The notes under the pieces were generated by a model. The model was given only the letters and a program-made list of their open reading frames with translations, was not told the DNA's origin and searched no databases. A DNA stretch of 7,369 nucleotides, taken from assembly GCA_016206365.1 (NCBI GenBank), contig JACQRR010000104.1, positions 1 through 7,369 on the forward strand, read 5' to 3'. The DNA is from Candidatus Roizmanbacteria bacterium (GTDB taxonomy: Bacteria; Patescibacteriota; Microgenomatia; UBA1406; GWC2-37-13). The translations under genes were made by a program, and so were the position numbers. Shown here piece after piece: positions 4,484 to 7,369 of the stretch; position 1 is the first letter of the stretch, and every line of letters begins with the position of its first letter.

Positions 4484-5524
4484 ATGATAAACGTTTCTAT
4501 TCTGGGCGGATCGGGCTATGCTGGAGGTGAATTGTTAAGGATACTGCTTGGTCATCCGAATGTTCACTTAAAGCAAATCACATCAAGACAATTTTCCGGA
4601 CAACAAGTGTCTTTGTTGCATCCTAATTTACGCAAACAGACCAATCTACTTTTTGTACATCCGAGCGCTCTTGCCGTTTGTGATTTACTTTTCGTTGCGC
4701 TTCCAAACGGCGAATCAATGAAGATTATGAAAAGCCTAGTCAAAAAAGCTGATAAAATAATCGATTTAGGAGCTGATTTCCGCTTACATCATCAAGAAGT
4801 ATTTGAAAAATGGTATAACCTTCAACATAGATCCCCTGAATTATTAAAAAAATTCGTTTATGGAATTGCCGAACTCCATAGATCTGGGATTGAAAAGGCA
4901 AAATATGTTGCCTGTGCCGGATGCGAGGCAACAGTTTCTATATTAGCGCTTTATCCGTTAATCAAACATGAGCTTATTAAAAACGGCGTCATCATTGATG
5001 CAAAAATGAGCAGTTCCCAAGCAGGTTTGAAACCATCTCTCTCAAGCCACCACCCCGAACGAGCTGGATCGGTAAGATCATACATGCCGACCGGTCACCG
5101 TCATACAGCCGAAATAGAACAAGAGTTAAAAATTAATAATGAAAGATTAGAAGTGGCCATTTCCGCTACCGCCCTGGACATGGTTCGCGGATTATTGGTA
5201 ACTATCCATACTATACCCAACAGTAAAATTAGTGAAAAAGATATCTGGAAAGCCTACCGGTCAGAATATTCTCAAGAGCCATTTATTAGATTAGTCAAAG
5301 AAAAACAAGGATTATACCGTTACCCTGAACCTAAGATATTGCAAGGAACAAATTATTGCGACATCGGATTTGAGATGGATAAAACTACAAATCGTTTAGT
5401 CATCATTGCCGCAATCGATAATTTGGTCAAAGGAACTGCCGGTCAAGCCGTTCAAGCCATGAATGTTATGTACGGATTCCCGGAAACAACCGCTTTAGAA
5501 TTCCCCGGCTTACACCCAATATAA
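4484..5524 (+). CDS. lysY: LysW-aminoadipyl phosphate reductase LysY
   Basis: A 346-residue NADPH-dependent reductase of the ArgC family that converts LysW-bound aminoadipyl 6-phosphate to the semialdehyde. The Rossmann motif is GGSGYAGGELLRILLGHP (8-25). The catalytic cysteine is Cys147 in ACAGCEAT (143-150), where ordinary ArgC has NPGC. SSHHPERAGSVRSYMPTGHR (187-206) is characteristic of LysY rather than ArgC. GTNYCDIGFE (288-297) and AIDNLVKGTAGQAVQAMNV (310-328) complete the signature, and the protein ends GLHPI. The start is the ATG at 4484, which begins directly with the beta strand INVSILGG. An in-frame ATG at 4448 would add 12 residues, but these are only the translation of the repeat unit. 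No Shine-Dalgarno. The next gene starts 3 bases after the stop. Confidence 0.93.
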   Translation: MINVSILGGSGYAGGELLRILLGHPNVHLKQITSRQFSGQQVSLLHPNLRKQTNLLFVHPSALAVCDLLFVALPNGESMKIMKSLVKKADKIIDLGADFRLHHQEVFEKWYNLQHRSPELLKKFVYGIAELHRSGIEKAKYVACAGCEATVSILALYPLIKHELIKNGVIIDAKMSSSQAGLKPSLSSHHPERAGSVRSYMPTGHRHTAEIEQELKINNERLEVAISATALDMVRGLLVTIHTIPNSKISEKDIWKAYRSEYSQEPFIRLVKEKQGLYRYPEPKILQGTNYCDIGFEMDKTTNRLVIIAAIDNLVKGTAGQAVQAMNVMYGFPETTALEFPGLHPI

Positions 5525-5526
5525 AA

Positions 5527-6639
5527 ATGCTATCTTTAACTGCAAAAGAAAATATAAGTAGAAATTTCGAAGGTATTTTTGATGTCACCTTGAGGGAAGG
5601 TGAACAATTTAGCGGGCCCATTAGTATAGAGTCTGATGGAAGTAGAAGAGCTCATCCACATGAATTTAACCTTACCGAAGCAACCGCCATACTTCAAATG
5701 CTTAATAAAATTGGAATTAGAAAAGCTGAAGTATCTAATCCTTTAGCAAAGGGGATGGAAAACTTGATAAGAAACTTATTAATGCTTTCAGAAAGGCCTG
5801 AATTGTTTGCTCACGTTCGAAATAATCCCATGGATATTGATTCTGCTTTGAGATTAGGAATCGACGGAATAAATATTTTAACTACGGTTGATCTTCAAAG
5901 ATTGAGTAAAATGGATCACACTTTGGAATCTTATCTCGAGTTGCTAGCAAACGTTATAACTCAAGCTCAAAAACAGAATGTTAAAGTAAGCGTTGGCATC
6001 GAACATGGATGGAATATTCCTTTGACAGCAACTCTGCCAATCTACCGATTAGCTGATCACTGTCATGTTGAGAGCATACGTATTGCCGATACGACAGGTA
6101 TAGCAACCCATTGGGATGTCAGAGAAAAAATTGCCACATTAAGAGAATTGTTCCCCAACTTAATAATCAGAGTTCATTTCCATAACGATTTTTTAGGGGC
6201 AGTATCAAACGGATTAGAAGCGTTAGCTTCTGGTGCAAATGAAGTTGATGGGACATTGGGCGGTGGAATTGGTGAAAGAACTGGCACCATCCCGTCCAGT
6301 GTCTTATTAGCCAGATTCATAACTCTAGCTCCAGATATTATTAAAAAGCAACGATATCATCCTGAATATGTTACAGAAGCAGATAATCTTGTTGCTCAAA
6401 TCGTTGGAATTAATCTACCACGTAACGTTATAACATCAAAAGGTGCATTTGCTCACCGAGCTGGTACTCATATCAAACAGGTCATAGATTATGGCCCCAC
6501 TAAAGGTACTAGTAGATATGAACCTTTTTCTCCGGGATTAATTGGTAATGAGAGATTGATTGTGAATGGCACAAATGTCTCGGGTAAAACAACTGACACA
6601 CAAGTTAAAGAATTTTATTTACAGTCAGGAAAGGCTTAA
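5527..6639 (+). CDS. hcs: Homocitrate synthase-like DRE-TIM metallolyase
   Basis: A 370-residue enzyme of the isopropylmalate/homocitrate synthase family, expected to condense acetyl-CoA with 2-oxoglutarate to give homocitrate, the first step of the aminoadipate pathway. DVTLREGEQF (19-28) is the DRE motif in the GEQF form typical of homocitrate synthases. His96 (AHVRNN) aligns with the histidine associated with 2-oxoglutarate recognition. IADTTGIAT (186-194), metal histidines 217 and 219 (HFHND) and GIGERTG (247-253) are present, as is AHRAGTH (309-315) with its C-terminal lid. Length is close to the Thermus enzyme. Oddities: about 14 extra residues after GEQF (near 29-48), and the usual RFSxEDxFR segment is replaced by SVGIEHGWN (155-163). 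Another 2-oxoacid substrate is therefore possible. It lies between lysY and lysZ; no Shine-Dalgarno is visible. Confidence 0.78.
   Translation: MLSLTAKENISRNFEGIFDVTLREGEQFSGPISIESDGSRRAHPHEFNLTEATAILQMLNKIGIRKAEVSNPLAKGMENLIRNLLMLSERPELFAHVRNNPMDIDSALRLGIDGINILTTVDLQRLSKMDHTLESYLELLANVITQAQKQNVKVSVGIEHGWNIPLTATLPIYRLADHCHVESIRIADTTGIATHWDVREKIATLRELFPNLIIRVHFHNDFLGAVSNGLEALASGANEVDGTLGGGIGERTGTIPSSVLLARFITLAPDIIKKQRYHPEYVTEADNLVAQIVGINLPRNVITSKGAFAHRAGTHIKQVIDYGPTKGTSRYEPFSPGLIGNERLIVNGTNVSGKTTDTQVKEFYLQSGKA
6627..6634 (+). promoter_or_regulatory. Ribosome binding site of lysZ
   Basis: AGGAAAGG ends 12 bases before the ATG at 6647, somewhat far. It overlaps the last codons of the upstream gene. 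A nearer ATG overlapping the upstream stop (6639) reads only three codons before a stop and is not usable for lysZ. Confidence 0.45.
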
Positions 6640-6646
6640 TGTCACT

Positions 6647-7369
6647 ATGATACTAATTAAAGTCGGCGGTGGAAAAACAATTAATTGGGATTATATTGCC
6701 GAAGACTTGGCCAAAATTATTAAAAAAGAACAAGTCATTATCGTCCACGGCGCCAGTGGGATAAGAGACGAAATCGCTCAAAAACTGGGACATCCCACCA
6801 AAACCGTCGCCTCACCATCCGGTATCAGCAGCGTTTATACCGATAAAAAAGCTTTGGATATCTTTTTGATGGTCTATGCCGGCTTAGTCAATAAAAAAAT
6901 AGTTGCTACTCTACAGCGGTATAACATTAACGCCGTCGGTCTTTCAGGGGTCGACGGTAAACTTTGGGAAGGTAAAAGAAAAGCTAATCTTTATGTTCAA
7001 GATAATAATAAAACAAAATTAATAACCGATAACCTAACCGGAAAGGTAGAAAAAATAAATAGTAAGTTGATTTCAATACTAATTGAAAATAAATTTGTTC
7101 CTGTCATTTGTCCGCCGGCTATCAGTTATGACAACGAAATAATCAATACCGATAATGACTTCGCCATTGCCGTAATGATCCGCGCATTAAAAATTAAAAA
7201 GTTAATTTCGTTGTTTGAGGCACCCGGTTTGTTGAAGGACGTAAGTAATGAAAAAAGTCTCGTGTCTCAAATTAAAAAAAGCGAACTCGATAAGATGATG
7301 ACTCTGGCTAAAGGCAGAATGAAAAAGAAATTAATGGGGGCGATAAAAGCCTTTGAAAATGGTATCGAA
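6647..7369 (+). CDS. lysZ: LysW-aminoadipate kinase LysZ (3'-truncated by window end)
   Basis: 241 codons are visible with no stop, so roughly the last tenth is missing. It belongs to the amino acid kinase (N-acetylglutamate kinase, ArgB-like) family and would phosphorylate the side-chain carboxylate of LysW-bound aminoadipate before LysY acts. Motifs: IKVGGG (4-9, Lys5) for phosphate binding; VHGAS (34-38), where ArgB has HGGG and Thermus LysZ HGGS; LDIFLMVYAGLVNKKIV (70-86); NAVGLSGVDGKL (95-106); INTDNDFA (166-173) with the expected catalytic aspartate; and AKGRMKKKLMGA (221-232) with the lysine near the ATP phosphates. The pattern follows Thermus LysZ closely. Oddity: SGISSVYTD (58-66) has valine (Val63) where LysZ and ArgB normally have arginine before the TD motif. 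Confidence 0.92.
   Translation, partial: MILIKVGGGKTINWDYIAEDLAKIIKKEQVIIVHGASGIRDEIAQKLGHPTKTVASPSGISSVYTDKKALDIFLMVYAGLVNKKIVATLQRYNINAVGLSGVDGKLWEGKRKANLYVQDNNKTKLITDNLTGKVEKINSKLISILIENKFVPVICPPAISYDNEIINTDNDFAIAVMIRALKIKKLISLFEAPGLLKDVSNEKSLVSQIKKSELDKMMTLAKGRMKKKLMGAIKAFENGIE

Noticed and set aside
4740..4931. A 63-codon minus-strand open frame within lysY
   Set aside because: It lies antisense to conserved LysY motifs and shows no recognisable protein features.
4484..5524. Ordinary arginine-pathway ArgC
   Set aside because: The AGCEAT active-site context and the HHPERAGS...PTGHRHTAE segment follow LysY, and LysW, LysX and LysZ are adjacent.

Overview
The window looks like chromosome from a small-genome, AT-rich bacterium, most likely of the Candidate Phyla Radiation (Patescibacteria). 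The reasons are a C-terminally short alanyl-tRNA synthetase with a CGGPHV zinc motif, tight gene packing, several genes without a Shine-Dalgarno sequence, and the general mix of proteins. UGA ends three genes at the expected places, so the UGA-to-glycine code of some CPR lineages does not apply. The phylum assignment is inference.

Region 1 (1-1002): the last 50 codons of alaS, a palindromic repeat element, a good promoter, and a membrane-anchored DsbA-like thiol oxidoreductase. Region 2 (minus strand, 1940 down to 1008): tRNA-Glu(CTC), then a membrane-anchored protein of unknown function and a DUF2905 membrane protein, probably co-transcribed. Region 3 (about 1941-2628): a 229-base intergenic stretch with hairpins and divergent promoters, then greA. 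Region 4 (minus strand, 3275-2625): an ACT-domain protein resembling predicted amino-acid-metabolism regulators (COG2150-like).

Region 5 (3386 to the window end) is the most interesting part: a five-gene operon for carrier-protein-mediated (LysW) amino-acid biosynthesis, in the order lysW, lysX, lysY, homocitrate-synthase-like gene, lysZ. LysW ends in the EDWGE tail that carries the substrate. LysX would attach 2-aminoadipate to it, LysZ would phosphorylate the side-chain carboxylate, and LysY would reduce it to the semialdehyde. The homocitrate-synthase-like protein would make the first intermediate from 2-oxoglutarate. This points to the aminoadipate route to lysine, which is unusual in CPR bacteria, usually regarded as amino-acid auxotrophs. 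Homoaconitase, homoisocitrate dehydrogenase, the aminotransferase LysJ and the hydrolase LysK are not in the window.

The ACT-domain gene is transcribed divergently from the lysine operon. The 110-base gap holds back-to-back promoters and a 9-bp inverted repeat lying over them, so a local amino-acid-sensing switch is a reasonable hypothesis. Two enzymes depart from their families at normally conserved positions: the homocitrate-synthase-like protein (an insertion and a changed RFSxED segment) and LysZ (arginine lost before the YTD motif). A repeat pair has invaded the lysX-lysY junction and supplies the lysX stop codon.
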